The position numbers and the translations under genes are program-made. Under the pieces are notes generated by a model. The model did not search any database, was not told the DNA's origin, and worked only from the letters and a program-made list of their open reading frames with translations. 64,000 bases of DNA, from positions 25,460-89,459 of the forward strand of contig NZ_CP038640.1 in assembly GCF_004768545.1 (NCBI RefSeq). Reading direction: 5' to 3'. Each line of letters starts with the position of its first letter. Within the stretch, counting starts at the first letter, position 1. Below, piece by piece: positions 51,003 to 60,023 of this stretch. This DNA comes from Cupriavidus oxalaticus. Lineage in GTDB: Bacteria; Pseudomonadota; Gammaproteobacteria; Burkholderiales; Burkholderiaceae.

Positions 51003-52694
51003 TCAGTCGGTAAATGCCTGCCCGAACTGCCGTGCCCGCTTTACATCGTCGGTATGCAAGTAAATCGACGTGGTCGAAATCGACGCGTGACGCAGGTTAT
51101 CTCGTACGGCGCTCAGCTCAACCCCTCTGGCGATCGCGTGGGTCGCATGGGTGTGCCGCATCCAGTGCGGAGAGGCCCGATGCAGCTTTTCAGCCAGCAC
51201 CGGATGGTCGTTCTTGATAATCTGCGCGACGAGCCGAAAAAACCGGCGCATGACTTCCCACAGCCGCAAGGGCTTGATGCCGGCATCGGCGTCGTCAAGG
51301 CTGCCAATCAGGGACGTGGTCGGATTCCAGTGAGCACGGCTGACAGGAAGCCCCCGCTCCTGCAGATATCGGTCCAGCGCTGTGCGCGCTAGGGGTGTCA
51401 GGGTAACGCGGGCTGGCTTGCCGCCCTTGCCGACCACGTGCAGCCAGTGATCACCGGCTGCGTCGACTTCGATGCTGCGCAGTGTGGCGTCAGCCAGTTC
51501 GCTGATCCGCAGTCCCGTTGCGTAGCCGAAATCCAGCATGAACCGCAACCGTTGCGCAGCGGGCGCCTGCCAGCCGTACGACCACTCGAGCCCGTTGGCG
51601 ATGGTGCGCGTCAGCATCCATTCTCCTTCGGTGAAAGCGTGCGAGGTTTCAAGAGCCATGGCGCGCTTGCTGCCGCGTACCTTGATGCCGGAGAATGGGT
51701 TGGCCACGACGTAGCGCTGCTCGACCAGCCAGCGGAACATGGCGCTGAGCACGGCAAGCGCATGCGCAATCGAACGGGCCGAGAGGTTGTCGACAAACGG
51801 GCGCCAGTCCGTTGATGTGCGCGGCCGCGGTGGCCCGACCCAGCGTTCTCGCGGTGTAGGTCTGCGCAGAAACGCCCTGTAGTCGGTGGCATCCCGGGTG
51901 GTCAGCGAAGACAGCGCCTTGCCGCGAGCAACGATGCCCCAGAGAATCAGCCGTTCGGCTTCCTTGCGGTAGGCCCGCTGCGTGGCCGGGGATTCGTGCA
52001 ACGCGAGCCATGCCTGGATAGCGTCGTAATCGTTGTCGACGCCGAGGATGCAGGCCGACACCGGTGCGCGGAAGGCGCCGGCGGATCCGTCGATCTCGTG
52101 CGGTAGCCGTAGTTGCTCCCAAGGCGTCACGACTGACTGCCGATCCGCGATGATCAGTGCGCGGGCCCGCTCCGTGAGCGCCGGGTACGCGGCAAAGAAG
52201 GCCTCGATCCTTCTTGCACTGGCCGGCCCGAGACCCGGAATGACGGTCCACCACTGCCGGCGACGCGGAATCCGTACCGTGAGATCGGCCAGGGTCCGGA
52301 TGCCGGCCGCGTGCAGGGTGCGGGCAGCGCGATTCGGCAGCCAGTGCGCAATGTCGTCGCCGATCTGCGGAGCTGGCGCAGGCATGATGCGCAGTAGCTC
52401 GACAGCCTGCGTGGTGGCGCGCGCATGATGCATACGCTTTTGGGCCGGGCATTCGAACAGCGTGGCCAGATCTGCCCGCTGTCGGTTACGGGCATAAAGT
52501 GCCAGTTGCCGGCGGATCTGGCCGATGACGCCGCGGGCTGACTGGCTGTGGCTGAGCCGATCTTGCATGTACCGGTGTGCCGCCTCACGCGAGGATGCGC
52601 CCTCGTACCAGGCACGCAGCGCTGCCAGTGCATCAGCATCAGGAAAGTCGGTCGGGATGTCGGCGGCGGACGGGCTCGTGGGGCGCGTTTTCAT
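51003..52694 (-). CDS. Tyrosine recombinase of the Tn3-family element (resolvase role)
   Basis: A 563-aa tyrosine recombinase, much longer than TnpI of Tn4430 (about 280 aa) or TnpS. Residues 1-200 carry an unusual N-terminal part with a helix-hairpin-helix (VIPGLGPASARRIEAFFA near 155-172). A core-binding domain follows (AIQAWLALHESPATQRAYRKEAERL), then the catalytic domain with Arg near 395 (ATGLRISELAD), HxxR near 509-512 (HWMRHTHAT) and Tyr near 543 (SIYLHTDD). It is divergent from tnpA, and the 143-base gap holds a loxP-like core. I infer it resolves cointegrates in place of a serine TnpR. Confidence 0.85.
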   Translation of the reverse strand: MKTRPTSPSAADIPTDFPDADALAALRAWYEGASSREAAHRYMQDRLSHSQSARGVIGQIRRQLALYARNRQRADLATLFECPAQKRMHHARATTQAVELLRIMPAPAPQIGDDIAHWLPNRAARTLHAAGIRTLADLTVRIPRRRQWWTVIPGLGPASARRIEAFFAAYPALTERARALIIADRQSVVTPWEQLRLPHEIDGSAGAFRAPVSACILGVDNDYDAIQAWLALHESPATQRAYRKEAERLILWGIVARGKALSSLTTRDATDYRAFLRRPTPRERWVGPPRPRTSTDWRPFVDNLSARSIAHALAVLSAMFRWLVEQRYVVANPFSGIKVRGSKRAMALETSHAFTEGEWMLTRTIANGLEWSYGWQAPAAQRLRFMLDFGYATGLRISELADATLRSIEVDAAGDHWLHVVGKGGKPARVTLTPLARTALDRYLQERGLPVSRAHWNPTTSLIGSLDDADAGIKPLRLWEVMRRFFRLVAQIIKNDHPVLAEKLHRASPHWMRHTHATHAIARGVELSAVRDNLRHASISTTSIYLHTDDVKRARQFGQAFTD

Positions 52695-52723
52695 GTCATC
52701 GAGTTTAATATGGAAACAATGCC

Positions 52724-52749
52724 ACAGAGATAATAAAGCTTATCTCTGT
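52724..52749. other. Putative core recombination site
   Basis: Perfect 10-bp inverted repeat ACAGAGATAA/TTATCTCTGT separated by the 6-base spacer TAAAGC, located between the divergent recombinase and transposase genes. The arm-spacer-arm geometry is that of dif/loxP-type cores for tyrosine recombinases. Confidence 0.72.
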
Positions 52750-52837
52750 AGAATGCGGGAGTTCAATATTTCTGTCGTACCCCATGTCGTGATATCACAA
52801 AATTGAAGGATCTGACGTTGCGTGGAGAGGATGGTCG

Positions 52838-55800
52838 ATGATCAACAAGAATAAGCTGCTCAGCGTCTTTTCCGACGCCGAACAGGAAGCCCTGTATGGC
52901 CTGCCTGATTTCGACGATGCGCAGCGGCTGGAATACCTGGCATTGACCGAATCCGAACTGGCGCTCGCCAGTAGCCGGCCCTCCATACCCGCGCAGGTCT
53001 ATTGCATCTTGCAGATTGGCTACTTCAAGTCCAAGCACGCCTTCTTCCGCTTCGATTGGGACGAGGTTGAGGACGATTACGATTTCGTGTTGAGCCGCTA
53101 TTTCCACGGCGAGCCGTTCGAACGCAAGCCGATCACCCGGCACGAGTACTACGCCCAGCGCGAACAGATCGCTGAACTGTACGGCTATCGACCGTGGGTG
53201 GCCGCCTTCCTGCCGCAACTCATGCAGCAGGCCGCGCAGATCGTACGTCGCGACGTGACACCGGGATTCGTCGCCGCCGAGCTCATCGTGTGGCTCAATG
53301 AGCACAAGATGATCCGGCCCGGCTACACGACCTTGCAAGAGCTAGTCAGCGAAGCCCTGTCCGTCGAACGTCGGCGGCTGGGCGACCTGCTCACCGGCGT
53401 ATTGGACGAATTGACCCAAACCGCGCTAGACCAACTTCTGGTGCGCGATGATACTCTGTCGAAACTGGCGGCGCTGAAACAGGATGCCAAGAATTTCGGC
53501 TGGCGTCAGATGGTCCGCGAACGCGAAAAGCGCGGCACGCTGCAGCCGTTGCACGAAATCGCCAGGACGCTGCTGCCCCGGCTGGATATCTCGCAGCAGA
53601 ACGTGCTGTACTACGCAAGCCTGGCGAACTTCTATACCGTCCACGACCTGCGCAACCTGAAGGCGGATCAGGCGCAGCTCTACCTGCTGTGTTACGCCTG
53701 GGTGCGCTTCCGACAGCTCACCGACAACCTGGTCGATGCGATGGCCTTCCACATGAAGCAGCTCGAGGAAGAAAGCAGCGCGGGCGCGAAACAGTCACTC
53801 ATCGCCGAGCAAGTAAAACGCCATCGGGAAACGCCGCAGATCGGCCGCCTGTTGTCGCTCTATGTGGACGACAGCGTAGCCGATCCGACGCCGTTCGGCG
53901 AGGTGCGTCAGCGCGCCTATAAAATCATGGCCAAAGATGTGCTACAAAACACGGCGCAACGCATGACGGTCAAGCCGCTGAGTCAACTGGCACTACACTG
54001 GTTGGCGGTGGACGGCCTAGCCAAACGTATTCGCCGTCACCTGCGCCCCTTGTACGTCGAGCTCGACTTCGTCGGCACCTCCCCAGACAACCCGTGGCTC
54101 GCGGCGCTGGCTTGGGTCAAGGGGGCCTTCGCCAAACAGCAGCGCCTGTCACAACGACCGCTCGCCGAATGTCCCGCGGCCACGCTGCCGAAGCGCCTGC
54201 GACCGTACCTGCTGATCTTCGGCGCTGATGGTCAGCCGACCGGTTTGCACGCCGATCGCTACGAATTCTGGTTGTACCGCCAGATCCGGAAGCGCTTCCA
54301 GTCGGGAGAGATCTATCTCGACGACAGTCTGCAACATCGTCACTTCTCCGACGAGCTTGTTTCGATGAACGAGAAGGCCGACGCGCTGGCGCAGATGGAG
54401 ATCCCGTTCCTGCAGCAGCCAATCGATGCCCAACTCGATGCGTTAGCGGCCGAGTTGCATGCACAATGGCTGGCCTTCAACCGAGAGCTGAAACAGGGCA
54501 AGCTTACGCACCTGGAATACGACAAGGATACGCAGAAGCTGATTTGGCGCAAACCGAAAACCGAGAACCAGAAGGTGCGTGAGCAGGCATTCTACGAGCA
54601 ACTGCCATTCTGCGATGTTGCCGACGTGTTCCGCTTCGTCAACGGCCAGTGCCAGTTCCTGTCGGCGCTGACGCCATTGCAGCCGCGCTACGCGAAGAAG
54701 GTAGCGGACGCCGATAGCCTGATGGCGGTTATCATCGCTCAGGCAATGAACCATGGCAACCATGTCATGGCGCGCACCAGCGACATTCCGTACCACGTTC
54801 TGGATAGCACCTACCAGCAGTATCTGCGTCAGGCGACGCTGCATGCGGCCAACGACTGCATCAGCAACGCCATCGCCGCGCTGCCGATCTTCCCGTACTA
54901 CTCGTTCGATCTCGATGCGCTGTACAGCGCCGTCGATGGGCAGAAATTCGGCGTCGAGCGACCGACCGTGAAGGCGCGTTACTCGCGCAAATACTTCGGA
55001 CGAGGCAAAGGCGTCGTCGCCTACACGCTGCTGTGCAATCATGTCCCGTTGAACGGCTACCTAATCGGCGCGCACGAGTACGAGGCGCATCACGTGTTCG
55101 ACATCTGGTATCGCAACACGTCGGATATAGTGCCGACTGCGATCACCGGCGACATGCACAGCATCAACAAAGCCAACTTCGCTATCCTGTATTGGTTCGG
55201 GTTGCGCTTCGAGCCTCGCTTCACAAACCTCGATGACCAGTTGCAGGAATTGTATTGTATCGACGACCCGGCGCTGTACGAGAAATGCCTGATTCAGCCG
55301 ATCGGACAAATCGATCGGCAGCTCATCACCAGTGAGAAGACAAATATCGATCAGATCGTCGCCACGCTGGGCCTCAAAGAGATCACGCAGGGCTCGCTGA
55401 TCCGCAAACTATGTACGTACTCGCAGGAAAACCCGACACGTCGCGCGATTTTTGAGTTCGATAAGCTCATTCGTACCATCTACACGTTGCGTTACCTGCG
55501 CGACCCGCAGCTCGAGCGAAACGTGCATCGCTCCCAAAACCGCCTCGAGTCTTACCATCAGCTTCGTTCGACCATCGCCCAGGTCGGCGGCAAGAAGGAA
55601 TTGACCGGCCGCACCGACATCGAAATCGAGATCAGCAACCAGTGCGCCCGGCTGATCGCCAACGTCATCATTTTTTACAACTCGGCGATTCTGTCGCATC
55701 TACTGACGAAATGGGAGGCCAGTGGCAACGCCAAGGCGCTGGCGCGGCTTACGCAGATATCACCGGCAGCCTGGCGGCATATCCTTTTGAACGGGCACTA

Positions 55801-55864
55801 CACTTTTCAAAGCGACAACAAAATCGACCTGGACGCGCTCATTGCAGGGCTCGAATTGGAGTGA
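52838..55864 (+). CDS. tnpA: Tn3-family transposase TnpA
   Basis: A 1008-aa Tn3-family transposase of full length. The N-terminal DUF4158-like part (MINKNKLLSVFSDAEQEALY) precedes the catalytic domain with Asp700 (YSAVDGQKFG), Asp772 (ITGDMHSINKAN) and Glu904 (NRLESYHQLR). It acts on the 50-bp ends to produce replicative cointegrates. An AGAGGATGG lies before the start. It appears intact. Confidence 0.94.
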   Translation: MINKNKLLSVFSDAEQEALYGLPDFDDAQRLEYLALTESELALASSRPSIPAQVYCILQIGYFKSKHAFFRFDWDEVEDDYDFVLSRYFHGEPFERKPITRHEYYAQREQIAELYGYRPWVAAFLPQLMQQAAQIVRRDVTPGFVAAELIVWLNEHKMIRPGYTTLQELVSEALSVERRRLGDLLTGVLDELTQTALDQLLVRDDTLSKLAALKQDAKNFGWRQMVREREKRGTLQPLHEIARTLLPRLDISQQNVLYYASLANFYTVHDLRNLKADQAQLYLLCYAWVRFRQLTDNLVDAMAFHMKQLEEESSAGAKQSLIAEQVKRHRETPQIGRLLSLYVDDSVADPTPFGEVRQRAYKIMAKDVLQNTAQRMTVKPLSQLALHWLAVDGLAKRIRRHLRPLYVELDFVGTSPDNPWLAALAWVKGAFAKQQRLSQRPLAECPAATLPKRLRPYLLIFGADGQPTGLHADRYEFWLYRQIRKRFQSGEIYLDDSLQHRHFSDELVSMNEKADALAQMEIPFLQQPIDAQLDALAAELHAQWLAFNRELKQGKLTHLEYDKDTQKLIWRKPKTENQKVREQAFYEQLPFCDVADVFRFVNGQCQFLSALTPLQPRYAKKVADADSLMAVIIAQAMNHGNHVMARTSDIPYHVLDSTYQQYLRQATLHAANDCISNAIAALPIFPYYSFDLDALYSAVDGQKFGVERPTVKARYSRKYFGRGKGVVAYTLLCNHVPLNGYLIGAHEYEAHHVFDIWYRNTSDIVPTAITGDMHSINKANFAILYWFGLRFEPRFTNLDDQLQELYCIDDPALYEKCLIQPIGQIDRQLITSEKTNIDQIVATLGLKEITQGSLIRKLCTYSQENPTRRAIFEFDKLIRTIYTLRYLRDPQLERNVHRSQNRLESYHQLRSTIAQVGGKKELTGRTDIEIEISNQCARLIANVIIFYNSAILSHLLTKWEASGNAKALARLTQISPAAWRHILLNGHYTFQSDNKIDLDALIAGLELE

Positions 55865-55920
55865 TCGAATTTTCGGCGGTTCTGGCTTGGAATCCCTTAT
55901 TCCTGTTACGGTGGAATACG

Positions 55921-56223
55921 ATGCCACAACCAGGTAATCCTTTACCCCCAGCCGTGGTCAACACCTGGCGACTGAGCGTCGGCACGTCGCTGTTCGTGAT
56001 CGATATCCTGGCCGACGGCAGCTGGCGACCGGCGTATATTGCGCCAAAGCGGCTGGGTGGCTGGACGATGGATGTGTTGCCGAACATGCCGCCGACGTTA
56101 GTCGATATCGCTCCCTCGGTACGCACCTGGGCGCGACAGTACGGCGCGAATGTAACGAACCGGCGCACGCCGGCGCGCCGGTTTCCCGCGCAAACCGCTT
56201 CTTCGAACAGGACGCCAGAATGA
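55921..56223 (+). CDS. Passenger protein 1, unknown function
   Basis: A 100-aa protein, first of three same-strand genes after tnpA. It starts MPQPGNPLPPAVVNTWRLSV and contains WRPAYIAPKRLGGWTMDVLP; the last 20 residues are basic. No signal peptide or known motif is visible. It overlaps the next gene by four bases (ATGA), so they are co-translated. Not recognised. Confidence 0.6.
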   Translation: MPQPGNPLPPAVVNTWRLSVGTSLFVIDILADGSWRPAYIAPKRLGGWTMDVLPNMPPTLVDIAPSVRTWARQYGANVTNRRTPARRFPAQTASSNRTPE

Positions 56224-56483
56224 ACATGCTGAAACGTCGTCTCGATGCGACAGACGAAAAGCTGCAGGAGCTGAAAACAGCCCGCAAAGCGGCAGCTAAG
56301 GCGCAGCGCCAGCAGGTCAAGCAAACGCGCGCGGATCGCGAGCGAAAGATCATGCTGGCCGGCGAGGCGTTGCTGCGGCGTGTCGATCGCGGCGAGTGGG
56401 ATGAAGCCGATTTCCGCGCGATGATGGACGATTATCTGTCGCGGCCCGCCGATCGCGCGCTGTTCGAGCTCGACGATGTATAG
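56220..56483 (+). CDS. Passenger protein 2, small coiled-coil protein
   Basis: An 87-aa protein, highly charged and helical (residues 1-45 rich in Lys/Arg/Gln, a coiled coil), with an acidic C terminus (EWDEADFRAMMDDYLSRP). It overlaps passenger 1. The composition suggests a protein partner or nucleic-acid-binding role, but no family is recognised. Confidence 0.62.
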   Translation: MNMLKRRLDATDEKLQELKTARKAAAKAQRQQVKQTRADRERKIMLAGEALLRRVDRGEWDEADFRAMMDDYLSRPADRALFELDDV

Positions 56484-56559
56484 CCTTTGATGTTCGACGT
56501 CGACGCACCGCACAGCCAGGTCGGCAAATGTTGATTTGATTCACGATGAAGGATGCCCG

Positions 56560-57132
56560 ATGCTGCCAACGCTCCGCATGAACCGGAATTTTGTCGAGGC
56601 CTTGCTGGCCGAGCGCGCGCCCTGCTTTGCGATGGGACTCGTGGCCGAGGGCCAGACGCACTATGCTTGCCTGGCACTGCGGCCGGTGGATGACATTCCG
56701 AACGACGTAACACGCAGCGGTTTCAACTTTGGCCACTCGATACGCGGCACCGACGACTTCGAGGTCGTACACTTCGGCTTAGAGTTTTACGGCTACCGCA
56801 TCTTCAATGCGCTGATCAATCCGAGCAACTTCATCGCCAGGACAATCCTGTCGCACATGGTCGACACGAAGGCGTTTTTCTTCTTCGCGGTCAACCCGTC
56901 AGGCGGTGTGACGGTGTTCAAGTCCGGCATCGGTGAATGCAGCCTGGACAGCATCGAGTCTAATCTCGAGCGGATACTGCGCTCGAGCACGTCCGATGCT
57001 CAGTACGACGCGGCGCTGACAACGTTCAGCGACCATCCAGATCCGGTCGGGCCGATGCTGCACTGGGTTTGCCGGGACTGCGAAGATTGTCTCGACCTGT
57101 CCCACAATGTAATCGAACTGGGCCCCGCGTAA
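56560..57132 (+). CDS. Passenger protein 3, unknown function
   Basis: A 190-aa protein; the ATG at 56560 follows AAGGATG, with an alternative in-frame start at 56536. It has an alternating hydrophobic, beta-rich pattern (FAMGLVAEGQTHYACLALRP, FEVVHFGLEFYGYRIFNALI) and a C-terminal Cys pair (WVCRDCEDCLDLS). No signal peptide. It ends 88 bases before the right terminal repeat. Not recognised; I think similar proteins accompany mobile DNA in Burkholderiales, but cannot verify this. Confidence 0.62.
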   Translation: MLPTLRMNRNFVEALLAERAPCFAMGLVAEGQTHYACLALRPVDDIPNDVTRSGFNFGHSIRGTDDFEVVHFGLEFYGYRIFNALINPSNFIARTILSHMVDTKAFFFFAVNPSGGVTVFKSGIGECSLDSIESNLERILRSSTSDAQYDAALTTFSDHPDPVGPMLHWVCRDCEDCLDLSHNVIELGPA

Positions 57133-57219
57133 CGGTCCTGATGGTCCGTGTGACCGAGACCGTCATGTCACTCACCGGACGTCGCTCCAACATTCTTCGG
57201 CTGGAATAAGCCGATTAAT

Positions 57220-57269
57220 GTTCACAATGTGGAACGACGGAATTTTCTGGGGTTCCGGCGTAGATCCCC
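57220..57269 (-). repeat. Right terminal inverted repeat of the Tn3-family element
   Basis: Read on the minus strand it starts GGGGATCTACGCCGGAACCC and matches the left repeat except at positions 5 and 35 in the first 50 bases. Confidence 0.88.
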
Positions 57270-57296
57270 ATCCTTTTGATGCGGAATCTGGCGCTT

Positions 57297-57670
57297 TCAT
57301 CCCGCCGCGTCCGTGAGGCCCAGACGCATCCGATAGTCCCCGAGCAACTGCTGCTCGTCGAACTGCGCTGTGAGCTTCGTCAGATCGGCGGTCAGCGATT
57401 CACGTGCTTCGCGCAGCCGCGTCAGTTCAGTCGCCTCAGTCCTCGCGGTGTTAGCAGCGCATCGTGCTCGGCCTTGGTGCGTGCGTGGTCGGCGAGCGAC
57501 TGGTTCAACGTATTCTGTAACTACTTGCTGTGCGCTTGCAGCTCGCGTAGATGCCTTGTCGCGACGCCGGCTTCGGCGACGAGCCGCGCGCTTTCTCTGT
57601 TCAACTGGGTTATTTCATTTTGCTTGACGATCAGCGTTTGGTTCACCTGGCGCAGTTCAGCCTGCAGTTA
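57297..57670 (-). pseudogene. KfrA-like coiled-coil gene, C-terminal remnant
   Basis: The minus strand encodes ELRQVNQTLIVKQNEITQLN, RLVAEAGVATRHLRELQAHS, a stop, LNQSLADHARTKAEHDALL, then after a frameshift LTRLREARESLTADLTKLTA and LLGDYRMRLGLTDAAG with a stop at 57297-57299. This is the heptad-rich C terminus of a KfrA_N-type protein, broken by at least one nonsense and one frameshift change and cut by the junction at about 57670. It is unrelated to the intact kfrA in detail. Confidence 0.65.
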
Positions 57671-57873
57671 CTGAACCCCCAGCATCCTTGGCAGCGCGGG
57701 TCGAATGAAAATGCGAACGGGCTATCGAGACATCCCCAACGGCACCTACATTTCGGTGTACCAATTGGCTACTCAATACCGTGGCGAGGCGGCTGGATGG
57801 GCGACCGAGGAAAACCCTGAACCACGGAACGCCCGCCGAACGATTTCAGCAAACTGTTGCATCCACCGGTTGA
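57665..57873 (+). pseudogene. IS30-family transposase C-terminal remnant
   Basis: PQHPWQRGSNENANGL at about 57676-57723 matches the catalytic-Glu block of IS30 transposases (PhsPWQRGsNENtNGLlR). After a frameshift, RPRKTLNHGTPAERFQQTVA, then STG and a stop at 57871-57873, matches the family's C terminus. No intact frame or terminal repeats are visible. Confidence 0.7.
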
Positions 57874-58226
57874 ATCCGCACGAGCAAGCGGTCATTCAAA
57901 TGACAGTAATGTAGATCGTGTCGTCGACATTGCAATCAAGCGCTCTTTTTTCAACGTTGGCTGCACCGGCCCGTCGTCTGCTCACGTGCTTAATAGCATC
58001 ATCAGCAAGGCGGTCGACACCGGTACGAACTTCCCAAATTAGATGATCTGCAGTTACGTCCGGTCCAGAAAACACGTCACGTCGTTGCGCACCGCCTTGC
58101 CTTAATCGCGCGACAACCTTCCCGCGTCGCCACACGCCATCTCACGCTGCGCAAGATCACGCTTCCCCTCCCGCAACCCGAGGTGAGCGCTTCCGTCTCA
58201 CCTCGAATAGATCGCGACGCCACTCC
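57874..58226. other. Non-coding stretch downstream of tfdB
   Basis: I see no gene, terminator with a T run or operator in these 353 bases. It is lower in GC than the backbone. Confidence 0.4.
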
Positions 58227-60023
58227 TTATATAGCTCGAGACGTAACGCGCAGCGCGCTCGACCTCTCTGACTGGCGTCCGAGGATCCGCCTCATGGCGG
58301 ACACGAGGTCGCCTGCCGCATCGGCCGGCAAGGACGTCGCCCGATAGGCGACGTGGAAATCCGGCCGCACCAGGATGGCGCCGGTGTCGATGATCTCGGA
58401 AATTCTCGCGAAGTCGCCGTAATGATCCTCGTAGGCCTGGCCAGGCCCAATGATGCGCACCGTCACTGCCACCCCGAGTTGCCGGCTCACGGCCGCCGCG
58501 GCATCCTGCCAGGCTGCGCCGCCAATCCCGGTAAAGAGAGTGAAGTTGCCCTTCCCGCAGAGATCCTTTGTTGAGATACGGTGTCCATCACCACTCGCAT
58601 AGACCCAGACATGCGGCATGGGCGCTCCAGGCCGCGTCGACGCCTGGTGATAGAGCTCGACGTCGCGGAAGACTTCGTCCGGCGAATTGTCTGCCACGAT
58701 CGCGGGACTGTCGTAACGCTGATTCATTTCGACGCCGTGGGCGTTGTAAACGTAATTGGTCCCGGCGATGGCCTCGCGTAACCGCGTGCGCTGCGCTTGC
58801 GCCTCGGGCCCAGGTTCCTTGCGGCGAGCCATGTTGCTCTTCATCTCGTCGGCGCTCTTGGCCTGCGGCAACCCCAGAGCCATCGCGATCGGCGGGAAAT
58901 CCTCAAGCGACTTGTTCGCCCTGCAGACCACCTGCTTCGCGATCGGCGCCCGCTCGATCGTGTAGGTGTCCAGCAGGCTCTCGTCGGCCGTGCCGTTCAG
59001 CACCATGGCGATCTTCCAGGCGAGATTGAAGCTGTCCTGGATGGAGGTGTTTGAGCCGAGTCCGTTGGTCGGCGGATGCCGGTGGACCGCGTCGCCGGCG
59101 CAGAAGACCCGTCCTTGCTGCAACCGGGTCGCGTACATGTCGTTGACCGTCCAGGTCGAGATGCCCTCAATTTTCAGCGGCACGCTGTCATCGCCGATCA
59201 GATTGTGGACGATGCGGCGGGCGAAGGATTCCGAGATCTCCGGCGGGCCCTGCTCGACGTCGTACCCCCAGATCGCCAGCCATTTGTTCCACGGCCGGAC
59301 CATGCGCACCACGCCGATGCCGAGACCGCCGATATCGGAGCCGGGCTGGATGACCCAGTAAAGGACCGATGGACGATGCGCGACGTAGCGGTCGAGATCA
59401 GCCTCGAACAGCAAGTTGATGGAACCGGACTTGCCCATGGTACCTTCGAGCGGCAGGTCCAGGTCTGACACGACGCGGCTGTTGGCGCCGTCGGCGCCGA
59501 TCAGATATTTCGACCGGACGGTAAACTCTTCGCCATTCAGACGATCGCGCAAGCGCGACGACACGCCGTCAGCATCCTGTTCGTGTCCAAGATACTCTGT
59601 GTCGAAGCGCACCTTGCAGCCGTCGAGTGCGGCCGACTTGACGAGAATCGGCTCGAGATAGTTCTGTGGCAGGTCGCACATGGAGGTCGGCGAACATTCG
59701 TCGTAATCGGCGCGCCGGCGAACATCCGTCCCCCAGGTGCGAATCCGACCGAACTCCTCGCCGGCCAACGAGGCGCAGATGGTGTTCTCGCCCATTAGGT
59801 CATTCGGCGCGGCGTAGAGGCGGGCTTCAGCTTCGAGACCGAGATCACGCAGGATCTCCATTGTGCGTTGGTTGGTGATGTGGGCACGCGGCGTCGGAGC
59901 CGTCCAGTTGTACTTGTTAATGAGCATCGTCCTGACACCGTATCGCGCAAGCAGTGCCCCCGCCGAAGCGCCCGCCGGCCCGGTGCCAACGACCAGCACG
60001 TCGGTTTCGATCGTCAATGCCAT
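58227..60023 (-). CDS. tfdB: 2,4-Dichlorophenol hydroxylase TfdB (pJP4 module-I type)
   Basis: A 598-aa FAD monooxygenase; start at 60023 (MALTIETDVLVVGTG) after GGAGGAAG. The FAD motif GTGPAG is at residues 13-18 and the second FAD motif GRVFCAGDAVHRHPP lies near 305-320. It hydroxylates 2,4-dichlorophenol to 3,5-dichlorocatechol with NADPH. I recognise the N terminus and the length as the TfdB of pJP4. It is the last gene of the second tfd operon but is separated from tfdF by an IS21 remnant. Confidence 0.95.
   Translation of the reverse strand: MALTIETDVLVVGTGPAGASAGALLARYGVRTMLINKYNWTAPTPRAHITNQRTMEILRDLGLEAEARLYAAPNDLMGENTICASLAGEEFGRIRTWGTDVRRRADYDECSPTSMCDLPQNYLEPILVKSAALDGCKVRFDTEYLGHEQDADGVSSRLRDRLNGEEFTVRSKYLIGADGANSRVVSDLDLPLEGTMGKSGSINLLFEADLDRYVAHRPSVLYWVIQPGSDIGGLGIGVVRMVRPWNKWLAIWGYDVEQGPPEISESFARRIVHNLIGDDSVPLKIEGISTWTVNDMYATRLQQGRVFCAGDAVHRHPPTNGLGSNTSIQDSFNLAWKIAMVLNGTADESLLDTYTIERAPIAKQVVCRANKSLEDFPPIAMALGLPQAKSADEMKSNMARRKEPGPEAQAQRTRLREAIAGTNYVYNAHGVEMNQRYDSPAIVADNSPDEVFRDVELYHQASTRPGAPMPHVWVYASGDGHRISTKDLCGKGNFTLFTGIGGAAWQDAAAAVSRQLGVAVTVRIIGPGQAYEDHYGDFARISEIIDTGAILVRPDFHVAYRATSLPADAAGDLVSAMRRILGRQSERSSALRVTSRAI

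Larger units (their letters stand above)
50915..57269. mobile_element. Complete Tn3-family transposon with tyrosine recombinase
   Basis: Terminal inverted repeats at 50915-50964 and 57220-57269 match over about 50 bases with two mismatches (left starts GGGGTTCTACGCCGGAACCC, right GGGGATCTACGCCGGAACCC). Inside are a leftward tyrosine recombinase, a recombination core, a rightward 1008-aa TnpA and three small passenger genes: 6355 bp. Flanking pentamers AGCCT and ATCCT agree at four of five positions, so the target duplication is imperfect or absent. Confidence 0.88.
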
